Positions 1 to 6,464 are shown, numbered from the stretch's first letter. The stretch: 9,587 nucleotides of DNA from Bacteroidota bacterium (GCA_023430325.1 JAEZAU010000089.1:1-9587); one strand, 5' to 3'. Program-made: numbers and translations. Notes: generated by a model from the sequence alone, not told the origin.

Positions 1-3
1 AGC

Positions 4-113
4 GCGTAAGGGACATGAGCGGAAAGCCCGCAAGCGAGGCTCTTGCGAGTGCGGACTTGGAGCGTTGGCCCGGCAGCGCACTGGCGTTCTTACGCCGGTG
101 CGGTGATACGCCC
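4..113 (+). repeat. Structured dispersed repeat, copy A
   Basis: This copy shares a framework with copies B (4073-4172) and C (8588-8689): it opens with GCGTAAGGGA, then GGAAAGCCCG, GGACTTG, a GCCCG block and a closing ACGCCC. Two hairpins are visible. Stem CGCAAG/CTTGCG (29-34 with 42-47) has a 7-nt loop. Stem CACTGGCGT/ACGCCGGTG (79-87 with 92-100) has one T-G wobble and loop TCTT. The hairpin sequences differ from the other copies, but the first has the same 6-bp stem and 7-nt loop. It ends 35 nt past the stop of the 149-691 gene. Whether it acts as RNA or DNA is unknown; I do not recognise it as a named family. Confidence 0.7.
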
Positions 114-126
114 AAAAAAGGAATGG

Positions 127-150
127 AAAAAAGGATCCGATCGGCCGATC
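127..150 (-). terminator. Possible intrinsic terminator after the 149-691 gene
   Basis: Read on the minus strand, a perfect 12-bp palindrome GATCGGCCGATC (139-150) overlaps the TGA stop codon (149-151). It is followed within a few bases by six T (127-132), and a second run of six T lies at 114-119. The hairpin can have only a short stem, so this is a weak call. The adjacent structured repeat could contribute to termination instead. Confidence 0.3.
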
Positions 151-691
151 ACACCACCTTGTACTGTTCCTGTACTTCGGCCCAGTTGAAGATGAAGTAG
201 CCCATGAGCGCGTTGATGCGCTTGAGCAGGATGGGGTTCGGCACACGTTGTTCCCTGAAATAGATCTCCTGGAAACAGTACAGATCATACCGGTGGAAGA
301 GGGCCTTGCTCATGGCGTACACCGTGTTCTTGCTCGGGTAGTTGAGCCTTTCCATGGTGCTTTGCAATGCGCGGATCTCCAGTTCAAGATCGCTGCCCGT
401 GTGGCCGATGGCCTGCGCGAACTTGGAGACCGAATAGGAATAGATACGCCGATCGGTGCCGTGGCCCATGACCTTCTGCATCTCCATGAGATTGCCGGCG
501 AGCACCACCAGCGCGAGATCCAGATCATCGCTCTCCTTCAGATCGGGCGATGCCTGGAATTCGGGTGCCTCGTTCAACTCGGCGGCCACCGGCGGGAAGC
601 CTTGTTGCGTGAACTCCAGCACAGCGTTCACGAAGATGTTGGCGAGCTTTTCCTCGGTGATCTTCTTCTTTCCGAACAGTGTTGTGATCAT
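149..691 (-). CDS. Conserved-looking protein of unknown function (180 aa)
   Basis: I do not recognise the family. The 180-residue product starts at an ATG, has no signal peptide or membrane segment and looks soluble and mostly helical. Its N-terminus is lysine-rich (GKKKITEEKL, residues 8-17). An acidic stretch follows around 45-60, and the C-terminal half is rich in aromatic residues, ending in a motif around MGYFIFNWAEVQEQ. The minus-strand reading is preferred to the overlapping plus-strand frame (248-754) because it has balanced composition and a clean start and stop, whereas the opposite frame is leucine-, histidine- and arginine-rich as antisense frames usually are. It is divergent from the DinB-like gene, with 92 bp between the starts and no convincing promoter for either. 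Downstream lie a possible terminator and repeat copy A. Confidence 0.75.
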   Translation of the reverse strand: MITTLFGKKKITEEKLANIFVNAVLEFTQQGFPPVAAELNEAPEFQASPDLKESDDLDLALVVLAGNLMEMQKVMGHGTDRRIYSYSVSKFAQAIGHTGSDLELEIRALQSTMERLNYPSKNTVYAMSKALFHRYDLYCFQEIYFREQRVPNPILLKRINALMGYFIFNWAEVQEQYKVV

Positions 692-783
692 GTCTGCATC
701 TTCATTGCGAATTTTGCTCCCGTCACGGGCCGATCCAAGCTCCGCCAGCCTTAGTTCATCAACAGTCTTATGAACACGATGCC

Positions 784-1272
784 ATGAATGCCGCGTTGAT
801 CAAGCATTATGCCGACTACGATCGGTGGGCTAATCACCGTTATATCGACCGTCTTACGATGGAGCCGGAGGGGTTGCTCGATCGCGAAGCACCGGGCAGT
901 TTTCCGACCATCCGCCAGATGATGCTGCACATCCGCAATGCCGAGCATGCCTGGTTGATGCGCGTGAAAGAAGAGCCGTACAACTGGCCGGCCGAGCCAG
1001 ATGAGGACATACGCGGTCTTGGCCGTCATTGCGATCTGTTGCACGATCATGTTTCCTCACTGGAGGATCGTGATCTGTTGCGCGTGGTGGAATATTCCGA
1101 TACGAAAGGGAACCGTTACCGGCAACCAGTATGGCAGATGTTGATGCATTGTTTCAACCACAGTACGCAGCACCGCGGCCAGTTGATCACCATGATGCGG
1201 CACCTGGGGCTGAAGGATATTCCGGCCAACGACCTTGTTGTTTACCAGCGCCAGTTGATGGCCGCTCTCTGA
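784..1272 (+). CDS. DinB-fold metal-binding protein
   Basis: The 162-residue product has the marks of the DinB/YfiT four-helix-bundle superfamily. It opens with HYADYDRWANHRYIDRL (8-24), a typical first helix. A histidine in LHIRNAEHAW (His49) and the HxxxH pair in NHSTQHRGQL (His126 and His130) form the usual metal triad. Family members include metal-dependent thiol transferases and many damage-inducible proteins without an assigned reaction, so the substrate cannot be given. No membrane segment is present, so it should be cytoplasmic. The chosen ATG gives the family's normal N-terminus; an earlier ATG at 770 is in another frame and stops at once. It is the only plus-strand gene here. Its TGA (1270-1272) is one base from the TAG of the convergent CotH-like gene. 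Confidence 0.87.
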   Translation: MNAALIKHYADYDRWANHRYIDRLTMEPEGLLDREAPGSFPTIRQMMLHIRNAEHAWLMRVKEEPYNWPAEPDEDIRGLGRHCDLLHDHVSSLEDRDLLRVVEYSDTKGNRYRQPVWQMLMHCFNHSTQHRGQLITMMRHLGLKDIPANDLVVYQRQLMAAL

Positions 1273-1273
1273 T

Positions 1274-2908
1274 CTAGTTGGCGATGAACGTGCTCCACGT
1301 GCGTATGGTCGTGGCATGAAGCTCATCCATCCCCAGAACGCGCACCAGAAGCTTTTCGGTCTGCCCGGCAACTTCCGGCTTGTCAGTTCCCAACACGGAA
1401 TAATCCAGCGGCTTGTCCCTTTCGCGCGGCAGGAGGAGCAACGGTTTTCGCAGCATGGTGGTATCGTTGCCGGAGATATAGCCAACGGCCTCCACAGGAA
1501 GAGAATGCACATTGGCCACGGCAAGCCTTCGTTCGTTGCGGCCCATTGACTGTGTATAGGCAAGTACGAGATCCTTTGGCCGCAAGGTCTGTTGTATGAT
1601 CATGCGGTCGTGTTGCAACACACTTCGATCGAACACCTGCCTGGGATATTCGGAGGAGATGATCTTGTCGTAATGGTCCAGCCGGTCCTTCACGCGTTCC
1701 AACATGGTTTCCAGCCAGCCATCGGCGCTGAACGTATCAAGGTATGCCACATACTGGCGGTAGAATTCCATGTCATTGAACAGCATCTGGTGGAAGTCGC
1801 TGCGATCACCTTCCGGATCGATGGGAGTTCCCGATCGCAACGCAAGTATGGTGGTGATGGCATTGCCGGATGAACCGCGTTGCGGAATGACGACCAGGCG
1901 ATCGCTCACACTGTCGGCCAGGAACTGTAGATCGTACCATTCCATGGCATCCTGCCCGCCGAGCAGATCGGAGAGCGCGAACGCACGCGCCAGGGCAGGT
2001 ACATCGAACACTTCATCAAGGTCAAGTCTTCCAGCGCGGAGCTCTTCCAGACGGCCTACCGATCGTTCATGGCGGCGTGCTGTGATCGGATCGTTGAGGA
2101 TGAACTCCTGGCGTGATGCAATGACAGGTGCCACCAGCCAATCAGCCTGCGGTGGACGGGCGGCAGGGAATGTTCGTTCAGACATCGCCGATCTTGCTCC
2201 GGCCAGAAGATCATCGTCAAATCGGAGCACTGGTCCCCGGCCGCGGCCCCAATCGGCCAACGTCATGCTGTCGGCACGACCATGAAGGCTGTACAACCCC
2301 AGATCGGTCCTGTTGGCGCGTAATTCGACCAGGTGTGTGTGGTAGGCGGGATCGCCGATCTGCCTGCGGAATTCCTGCATGAGCCAGGATCGAACGGCCT
2401 GCATGTCATACACCGGAGCCATGTCGAAGGCCTGCATGCGGAAGAGCGTGTCGCCATTCTGGATGCGTAATTCAAAAGGCCAGCGATCGGCGGACAACCT
2501 TTCGGCGGGCCCATCGTCCAGGTTCAACAAGCCATCGATCTCATATTCACCAAAGGCCACGCGTACCGGATATCGCGGGTTGGCATCGGCATGAAGCCAT
2601 CCGCTTGCGATAGCGCTGTCCCGAACTGCAAGCAGGCTGTCCACATTTTCACTAGTGATGCGAAGCACGATCCGATCCACAGGTGGCGGCCCACCGCGAA
2701 AGGCGTTCAGTACCGGTTGGGTGATGCGCTTCAGACCTGGATCAAGCACTTCGGACACAAAACCCGTACGTTCCGATCGCACGCCCAGATAATAGACAAG
2801 GCCGATCAGCAGGAAAGCGATCACCGGCGTGAAGTGGTAGGACCAGCGAGTGAGCTTGGGGCTCCATCGGTCCCAGCCGCGCTCAATTGCTCCCCGGACC
2901 CTCTTCAC
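1274..2908 (-). CDS. Membrane-anchored CotH-like protein, probably without kinase activity
   Basis: The 544-residue product has a basic N-terminus (residues 1-21), one transmembrane helix at about 26-43, and about 500 residues predicted on the periplasmic side. Two blocks resemble the CotH family: VELRANRTDLGLYSLHGRAD (194-213), like the family's vNG..GlY.l.E segment, and residues 296-345, with an LSDLLGGQDAMEW core (312-324) like the helix preceding the second catalytic region. Where CotH kinases have an Asn and then an Asp-containing strand, this protein has WYDLQF and VVIPQRGS, so I infer a divergent, perhaps catalytically inactive member. The start is GTG (2906-2908), the only plausible one, and lies 26 nt inside the lipoprotein gene, suggesting translational coupling. 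It is the last gene of the operon 3836-1274, converging on the DinB-like gene. Its substrate or partner is unknown. Confidence 0.62.
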   Translation of the reverse strand: MKRVRGAIERGWDRWSPKLTRWSYHFTPVIAFLLIGLVYYLGVRSERTGFVSEVLDPGLKRITQPVLNAFRGGPPPVDRIVLRITSENVDSLLAVRDSAIASGWLHADANPRYPVRVAFGEYEIDGLLNLDDGPAERLSADRWPFELRIQNGDTLFRMQAFDMAPVYDMQAVRSWLMQEFRRQIGDPAYHTHLVELRANRTDLGLYSLHGRADSMTLADWGRGRGPVLRFDDDLLAGARSAMSERTFPAARPPQADWLVAPVIASRQEFILNDPITARRHERSVGRLEELRAGRLDLDEVFDVPALARAFALSDLLGGQDAMEWYDLQFLADSVSDRLVVIPQRGSSGNAITTILALRSGTPIDPEGDRSDFHQMLFNDMEFYRQYVAYLDTFSADGWLETMLERVKDRLDHYDKIISSEYPRQVFDRSVLQHDRMIIQQTLRPKDLVLAYTQSMGRNERRLAVANVHSLPVEAVGYISGNDTTMLRKPLLLLPRERDKPLDYSVLGTDKPEVAGQTEKLLVRVLGMDELHATTIRTWSTFIAN

Positions 2909-3407
2909 GCGGCATCAGATGAAAACGCATGCTGCGAGCTTCGCCATCCTCACGGCCCGAGACATCCACGACCCAGGTCGGGCCTTCAGGCCGGTAGACT
3001 ATGCGCTGTGGGAAATCATGATCAGGGTTCTCGAACGAGAGACTGTCAGAAGTGGATGTGAGCTTGAAGTATACCGGCTTTCCTTCATTCTGTGCAGGGA
3101 TCTGCGCGGAATAGAAAGTGCCGGTATCGGTTCGATGAATGCCCAGGTGCTCGATGAAGACAGTGTCGTTCTTCAGCATGACGAACCCGAGCCCTTCCAA
3201 GGAACGATCGTTGAGGCGGCTCCAATGTTCATGGAACACCGTGCTGTCATCGCTCTGATCATCGATCCATTTGCCGATCAATGCATCGATCATGGTATCG
3301 GATGTTGTGGCTTGCGGCGGATCGATCACCTTTTCCTGATCGGTGACCGGGGGTGCCGAACAACCGAACGCCAGCATAAAAAGGATCATTGGCAGAAGGA
3401 TCTTCAT
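2883..3407 (-). CDS. DUF6265-like lipoprotein
   Basis: The 174-residue product begins with a short lipoprotein signal, MKILLPMILFMLAFGCS, with lipidation expected at Cys16, so it should be tethered to a membrane facing the periplasm or exterior. After a low-complexity linker (about 17-38), the remainder matches the DUF6265 pattern as I know it: an opening IGKWID (44-49), EHW (60-62), a central FIEHLGI strand (84-90) and the hallmark FENPDHDFPQRIVYR (125-139), then a strand-rich C-terminus. Such domains are small beta-sheet proteins without an assigned reaction. The ATG lies 9 nt after the thioesterase stop, and its last 26 nt overlap the CotH-like gene, so it is the middle gene of a compact operon. 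The family assignment is from motif memory only. Confidence 0.7.
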   Translation of the reverse strand: MKILLPMILFMLAFGCSAPPVTDQEKVIDPPQATTSDTMIDALIGKWIDDQSDDSTVFHEHWSRLNDRSLEGLGFVMLKNDTVFIEHLGIHRTDTGTFYSAQIPAQNEGKPVYFKLTSTSDSLSFENPDHDFPQRIVYRPEGPTWVVDVSGREDGEARSMRFHLMPREEGPGSN

Positions 3408-3416
3408 GGCCGGAAG

Positions 3417-3836
3417 TTACATAGCCTGCAATGCAGCGATCGCGGAGATCACCTGATCGGGGATCGGCATCTTGTGTCCTCTGTTGTAATCGTACATCAC
3501 CTGCACGCTGGAACCTGTGGCCACCACATCGCCCACCTCGTTCACGATCTCATATTGCATGATGAAGCTGGTATTGCCGACGTGATCACAGCCGGTGCGC
3601 ACCACCAGCTTCTGCGGCCACTGCACCGGCTTTTTGAAATCGCAGGTGGTGCTGGCGAGTATGACCCCGATGCCGGTTTCCCGATGAGATCGCAGCACGC
3701 CGATCCGATCAAGGAAGTGCATGCGCACACTTTCGAAATAACGGAAGTAGACGATGTTGTTCACATGCCCGAAAAGGTCCTGTTCGCCCCAGGCAACAGA
3801 AACCTGGATGCTGACCGGTAGGTTGATCTCGCTCAC
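3417..3836 (-). CDS. Acyl-CoA thioesterase, 4HBT/YbgC-type hotdog fold
   Basis: With the GTG start at 3834-3836 the product has 139 residues, the usual size for single-domain 4-hydroxybenzoyl-CoA thioesterase-like enzymes. It carries the signature DLFGHVNNIVYFRYFE (20-35), with Asp20 as the expected catalytic carboxylate; the family hydrolyses acyl-CoA thioesters in the cytoplasm. The reading frame stays open upstream to an ATG at 4002-4004, but that extension encodes only an SPFHPFTL-type octapeptide repeat made by the octanucleotide array, so I prefer the GTG. An ATG-started 195-residue form cannot be excluded from sequence alone. It is the first gene of the operon with the DUF6265-like lipoprotein (9 nt downstream) and the CotH-like gene. 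The physiological thioester is unknown. Confidence 0.9.
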   Translation of the reverse strand: MSEINLPVSIQVSVAWGEQDLFGHVNNIVYFRYFESVRMHFLDRIGVLRSHRETGIGVILASTTCDFKKPVQWPQKLVVRTGCDHVGNTSFIMQYEIVNEVGDVVATGSSVQVMYDYNRGHKMPIPDQVISAIAALQAM

Positions 3837-3880
3837 GGTGCAAAGGAAATACCGTGAGACAGTTTTGAGGGGGTGGGGGT

Positions 3881-3992
3881 GAAAGAGTGAAAGAGTGAAA
3901 GGGTGAAAGAGTGAAAGAGTGAAAGGGTGAAAGGGTGAAAGGGTGAAAGAGTGAAAGGGTGAAAGAGTGAAAGGGTGAAAGGGTGAAACAGT
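3881..3992 (+). repeat. Octanucleotide tandem array, 14 units
   Basis: Fourteen back-to-back 8-bp units fill 112 bp. Thirteen read GAAAGRGT, with R alternating irregularly between A and G, and the last reads GAAACAGT. The array lies 45 bp upstream of the preferred thioesterase GTG. Because 8 is not a multiple of 3, each minus-strand reading frame gives the same circularly permuted octapeptide (S-[PL]-F-H-[PS]-F-T-L), with no stop inside the array. Confidence 0.95.
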
Positions 3993-3996
3993 GGAG

Positions 3997-4014
3997 ATGG
4001 ACATCCATGTCCAT
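3997..4014. repeat. Short inverted repeat upstream of the thioesterase operon
   Basis: Perfect 8-bp arms with a 2-bp spacer: ATGGACAT-CC-ATGTCCAT. It abuts the octanucleotide array. It could be an operator for a dimeric regulator or a leader hairpin; nothing here decides. The in-frame upstream ATG of the extended thioesterase frame (4002-4004) falls inside it. Confidence 0.6.
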
Positions 4015-4072
4015 TCTTAGGTCAACCACAGATACTCTTGCTGTAACCCGATCATCCGGCCATACGCCAGCT

Positions 4073-4172
4073 GCGTAAGGGATAGTAGGGGAAAACCCGG
4101 AGGCCGTGCATTCAACGGCCGAGGATTTGTACCGGATAGCCCGACCCGAGGCTTTTGCGAGGGGCACGCCCC
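4073..4172 (+). repeat. Structured dispersed repeat, copy B
   Basis: Its first 73 bases match copy C at 67 positions, after which the distal hairpins differ completely before a shared GCACGCCCC end. The inner hairpin is GGCCGT/ACGGCC (4102-4107 with 4115-4120) with a 7-nt loop. The distal one, around CCCGAGGCTTTTGCGAGGGG, pairs less well: a GC/GC tip and CCC/GGG base with a GAG/GAG internal loop. It lies 91 nt past the DUF349 stop and is oriented against the flanking genes. Confidence 0.85.
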
Positions 4173-4179
4173 TACTTAA

Positions 4180-4271
4180 AGTCGGAAGTCTGAAGTCTGA
4201 AGTCTGAAGTCTTGAGTCATGAGTCTCTAGCCCGCATTGGACTTCCGACTTAAGACTTCCGACTCAAGACT
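4180..4271. repeat. GTCGGAAGTC hairpin element, copy 1
   Basis: AGTCGGAAGTCT (4180-4191) is the exact reverse complement of AGACTTCCGACT (4253-4264), and AGTCTTGAGTC (4208-4218) that of GACTCAAGACT (4261-4271). The left arm contains four 7-bp GAAGTCT units (4185-4212). The right arm overlaps the stop and final codons of the DUF349 gene. The central region carries CCCGCATT, the complement of the AATGCGGG in copy 2 (6177-6246). Transcribed with the DUF349 gene it would form a strong 3' hairpin, but no T-run follows, so it is not a classical terminator. Confidence 0.8.
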
Positions 4272-6105
4272 GCGCAGAGACCGCCCTCAACTCCTTGATC
4301 AACCCTTTGTGCTGTTCCTGCAAACGTTCCACGTCGCGGGCCAGCTTGGCGATCTTGCCTTCCATGTCCTTCTTCATGGCCTCGCCGCTGGCGCTCTTGA
4401 AGTTGAACATGCCCATGTTGTTCTCGATCTGGCGCATTTCGGCCTGCAGCTCTTCGATCTTCCGCTTGATGAAGCGGCTCTCCTTTTCCAGCGCGTACTT
4501 GGGATCGCCAGAGCTCTTGATGTCCTCCACGCGGTTCTGGAACTGCATCTTGCGGCGCTCGTCGCCCTCCATCTTCAGCTTGCCGTACTGCATGTCCAAT
4601 GCAGCGCGGTAGCGTGTGCTGAAGGCGTCGTACTGCTTGGGTGATACGCGGCCGCTGTTCATCCAGCGCTGGCTGAAGGCCTTCAGGTTCTCGATGTCCT
4701 TGTTGCGATCACCGGTGAGTTGGTAACCTTCGATCTCGGCGAGCAACGCTTCCTTTTCCTGAGCATGCACGGCTTGTTCGGCGTCGAGCTTTTCGAACTG
4801 TTCCTTGCGGTTCTTGAAGAAGTGGTCGCACGCTTCCCGGAATTTGCTCCAGAGCTTGTTCTCATCGCGCGGACCCGCGCTGCCGGCCTCCTTCCATTGT
4901 TGTTGAAGGTGCTTCAGCTTGTCGGCCGTCTGGCGCCATGCGGTGCTGTCCTTCAGCTCGAGTGCCTCATGGAGAAGCGCCTGTTTCTTCTCTCGCGCAT
5001 CCTTGAACTGGTCCTTTAGCTTGTCGAAATATTCCTTCTTGGCATCGAAGAACGCGTTGCACGCGTTGCGAAAATCCTTCCAGATGCGCTCGTTGTCCTT
5101 TTTGGTGGCAAAGCCGATGGCCTTCCACGCCTGTTGGGCTTCAAGCACCTGATCGGTGAGGGCCTTCCATTCCTTGGCGCCGGCCTCGGTGATACCAGCC
5201 GTGATCGCCTGCACTTTTTCCACCAGATGTTGCTTCGCCTGCAGATTAGCCTCATGCTCGGCGCGTCGCGCGCGGTAATGCTCGTGAACTTTGTCGTACA
5301 CGGCGCGGGTGGCGTTCCAGAACTTGTCTCGGATCTCCTCCCACTCCTCGCGCACCACGGGCCCCACCTGATGCCACTTCTCCTGGTACTCCTTCACATG
5401 TTGCTCCAGCTCCTTCACGCCATCCTTTTCGGAAAGGCTCTCCATGTCGCTGATCAGCGCACGCTTCAGTGCGGTGTTCTTGCGCAGGTCGTGATCGCGT
5501 AGCTCCTTGTAGATGCGTATGTGGTAGAAGAACTCATCGCGCAGGTGTGAGAAGTCGGCCTGCAGCTCACGGTAGGCCTGCGCCGGCACGGGGCCGATGC
5601 TCTTCCACTTTTCCTGAAGCTCACTGAAACGCTGGAAGGCCGAGCCGATGTTCTCCTCGCCGGTGATCATGGCCTTCATCTCCTCCATCACCGCTTTTTT
5701 CGCGGCCAGGTTGTCGGCCTCTTCTTTCGCCTTCTTCCGGCGGATGTCGTTCACCCGCTGGTTGAAGCTGTCAAGCAATTGCTTGAAACGCTTGTCCTCC
5801 TCATCTTGCAGGGGCGCGCTCTCGATCGGTTGTTGCGTAGCGGCGGCAGGGATGGGCTCGTGGATCTTTGGCTCGGGAGCGGGCGGCGGGCCGATGCGTT
5901 CCTCGGCTTCGGCGGGTGCCTCTTCCACTACAGGCGCAGGCTCGGGCGGTTGCTGCGCCAGCGTTTCCTGGTGTTGCTGTTGGGCCGCAGCAACGAGCGC
6001 TTCATAAGCCTCCTTCACTGCCTCTACTGATTCGGAAGCGTGTTCAACGTCCTCCTGTGCGATCAATTCCTCGAGCCTTCCGATCAGCTCTGCCTTGGTT
6101 GCCAT
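4264..6105 (-). CDS. Large DUF349 repeat protein
   Basis: The 613-residue product contains five DUF349 repeats, recognised by their regular tryptophan plus W..[ILVS]G..... and [LW]..[KR]F..A...F patterns. The key tryptophans are at 167, 244, 327, 404 and 481, a spacing of 77-83 residues. Before them lies a glutamine-, proline- and glutamate-rich segment (about 44-100) expected to be disordered; after them a charged region at about 538-613 is probably coiled coil. No signal peptide or membrane segment is present, so it is probably cytoplasmic. Five-repeat DUF349 proteins are common in Bacteroidota. Their molecular role is not established to my knowledge, and I assign none. The ATG at 6105 fits a promoter box 36 bp upstream. 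The gene stands alone, with hairpin elements in opposite orientations on both sides; one overlaps its stop codon. Confidence 0.95.
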   Translation of the reverse strand: MATKAELIGRLEELIAQEDVEHASESVEAVKEAYEALVAAAQQQHQETLAQQPPEPAPVVEEAPAEAEERIGPPPAPEPKIHEPIPAAATQQPIESAPLQDEEDKRFKQLLDSFNQRVNDIRRKKAKEEADNLAAKKAVMEEMKAMITGEENIGSAFQRFSELQEKWKSIGPVPAQAYRELQADFSHLRDEFFYHIRIYKELRDHDLRKNTALKRALISDMESLSEKDGVKELEQHVKEYQEKWHQVGPVVREEWEEIRDKFWNATRAVYDKVHEHYRARRAEHEANLQAKQHLVEKVQAITAGITEAGAKEWKALTDQVLEAQQAWKAIGFATKKDNERIWKDFRNACNAFFDAKKEYFDKLKDQFKDAREKKQALLHEALELKDSTAWRQTADKLKHLQQQWKEAGSAGPRDENKLWSKFREACDHFFKNRKEQFEKLDAEQAVHAQEKEALLAEIEGYQLTGDRNKDIENLKAFSQRWMNSGRVSPKQYDAFSTRYRAALDMQYGKLKMEGDERRKMQFQNRVEDIKSSGDPKYALEKESRFIKRKIEELQAEMRQIENNMGMFNFKSASGEAMKKDMEGKIAKLARDVERLQEQHKGLIKELRAVSAQS

Positions 6106-6140
6106 GCGTAGTGAATGCGGACTTGCAGGTCCTGAATGGT

Positions 6141-6148
6141 CAAAGATA
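6141..6148 (-). promoter_or_regulatory. Bacteroidota-type -7 promoter box for the DUF349 gene
   Basis: The minus strand reads TATCTTTG here, an exact match to the TAnnTTTG -7 consensus of Bacteroidota housekeeping promoters. It is 36-43 bp upstream of the DUF349 ATG, implying a leader of about 30 nt. No good TTTG -33 box appears at the usual spacing, so the upstream half is weak. Confidence 0.5.
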
Positions 6149-6176
6149 GAGGAGTGAGGTGAACTGGTGGACAGGG

Positions 6177-6246
6177 AGTCGGAAGTCGTTAGTCTGAAGT
6201 CTGAAGTCGAATGCGGGGTGAGCGAACTTCCGACTTCCGATTTCTG
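6177..6246. repeat. GTCGGAAGTC hairpin element, copy 2
   Basis: AGTCGGAAGT (6177-6186) is the reverse complement of ACTTCCGACT (6226-6235), with additional GAAGTC-type units inside. Its central GAATGCGGGG matches the complement of the central segment of copy 1, so the two are inverted relatives bracketing the DUF349 gene. It lies about 70 bp upstream of that gene's start and just outside its promoter box. Confidence 0.75.
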
Positions 6247-6265
6247 ACCAAAGGGCTTCTTGAAA

Positions 6266-6453
6266 GGGGCGTATCCCGGGCGTCATGGCCTCGTTCCTTC
6301 GGCCATGGCACCCGGGCCGGGTGCTGCGCTGTAGTTGCCTCGGCAGCACCAGCGGTCACGGCGCTGCGGTGTCCCTCCTTCGTCGGGCCTCCTCGCTGCA
6401 CGTGCCCGCAAGTGCTTTTGTCGGCAAGCTGCCGCTTCGCCCCCTTACGCGCT
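6266..6453 (-). repeat. Structured dispersed repeat, copy D (enlarged, inverted)
   Basis: Read on the minus strand it opens with GCGTAAGGG and closes with ATACGCCCC, the ends of copy A, and contains GGCCCGAC (6382-6389), equivalent to AGCCCGAC in copies B and C. It is 188 bp rather than 100-110 and holds extra hairpins: GGTGCTGC/GCAGCACC (6320-6327 with 6343-6350), and CCCGGG with ATGGCC/GGCCAT (6275-6316). Relationship to the others rests on the ends and a few blocks, so it is less certain. It starts 11 nt after the stop of the 6465-7160 gene. Confidence 0.55.
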
Positions 6454-6464
6454 GGCGCATGCCA

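Larger units (their letters stand above)
3837..4263. other. Gene-free stretch made of repeats
   Basis: No credible gene lies between the thioesterase start and the DUF349 stop. The interval holds the octanucleotide array (3881-3992), an 18-bp inverted repeat (3997-4014), structured repeat copy B (4073-4172) and a GTCGGAAGTC-type hairpin (4180-4271). The promoter of the thioesterase operon should be here, but I find no good TAnnTTTG box. Confidence 0.75.
6106..6464. other. Gene-free stretch made of repeats and a promoter
   Basis: No credible gene is present between the DUF349 start and the stop of the 6465-7160 gene. The interval holds the DUF349 promoter box (6141-6148), the second GTCGGAAGTC hairpin (6177-6246) and the enlarged structured repeat copy D (6266-6453). 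Open frames across it lack start context and family features. Confidence 0.75.

Noticed and set aside
719..729. Small inverted repeat CCCGTCACGGG in the divergent 692-783 gap
   Set aside because: Only 5-bp arms; this is expected by chance in GC-rich sequence, and no promoter boxes flank it.
248..754. Plus-strand open frame (168 codons) opposite the 149-691 gene
   Set aside because: Composition is leucine-, histidine- and arginine-rich as in antisense frames, and it would run through the intergenic gap towards the DinB-like gene. The minus frame looks more protein-like.
2850..3821. Long plus-strand open frame (323 codons) antisense to the lipoprotein and thioesterase genes
   Set aside because: The minus strand encodes recognisable families with signal peptide and active-site motifs across the same bases; the plus-strand product is histidine- and aspartate-rich with no domain, as expected of an antisense shadow.
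3881..3992. CRISPR-like array
   Set aside because: Units are 8 bp with no spacers, and there are no cas genes; it is a simple tandem repeat.
3709..4167. Minus-strand open frame (152 codons) through the octanucleotide array
   Set aside because: It stays open only because the array has no stop codon in any minus-strand frame. It runs through repeat copy B and out of frame into the thioesterase, with no domain.
6266..6453. Possible tRNA or other known RNA gene because of dense GC-rich hairpins
   Set aside because: No cloverleaf, T-loop or CCA-type end is visible; the ends match the structured repeat family instead.
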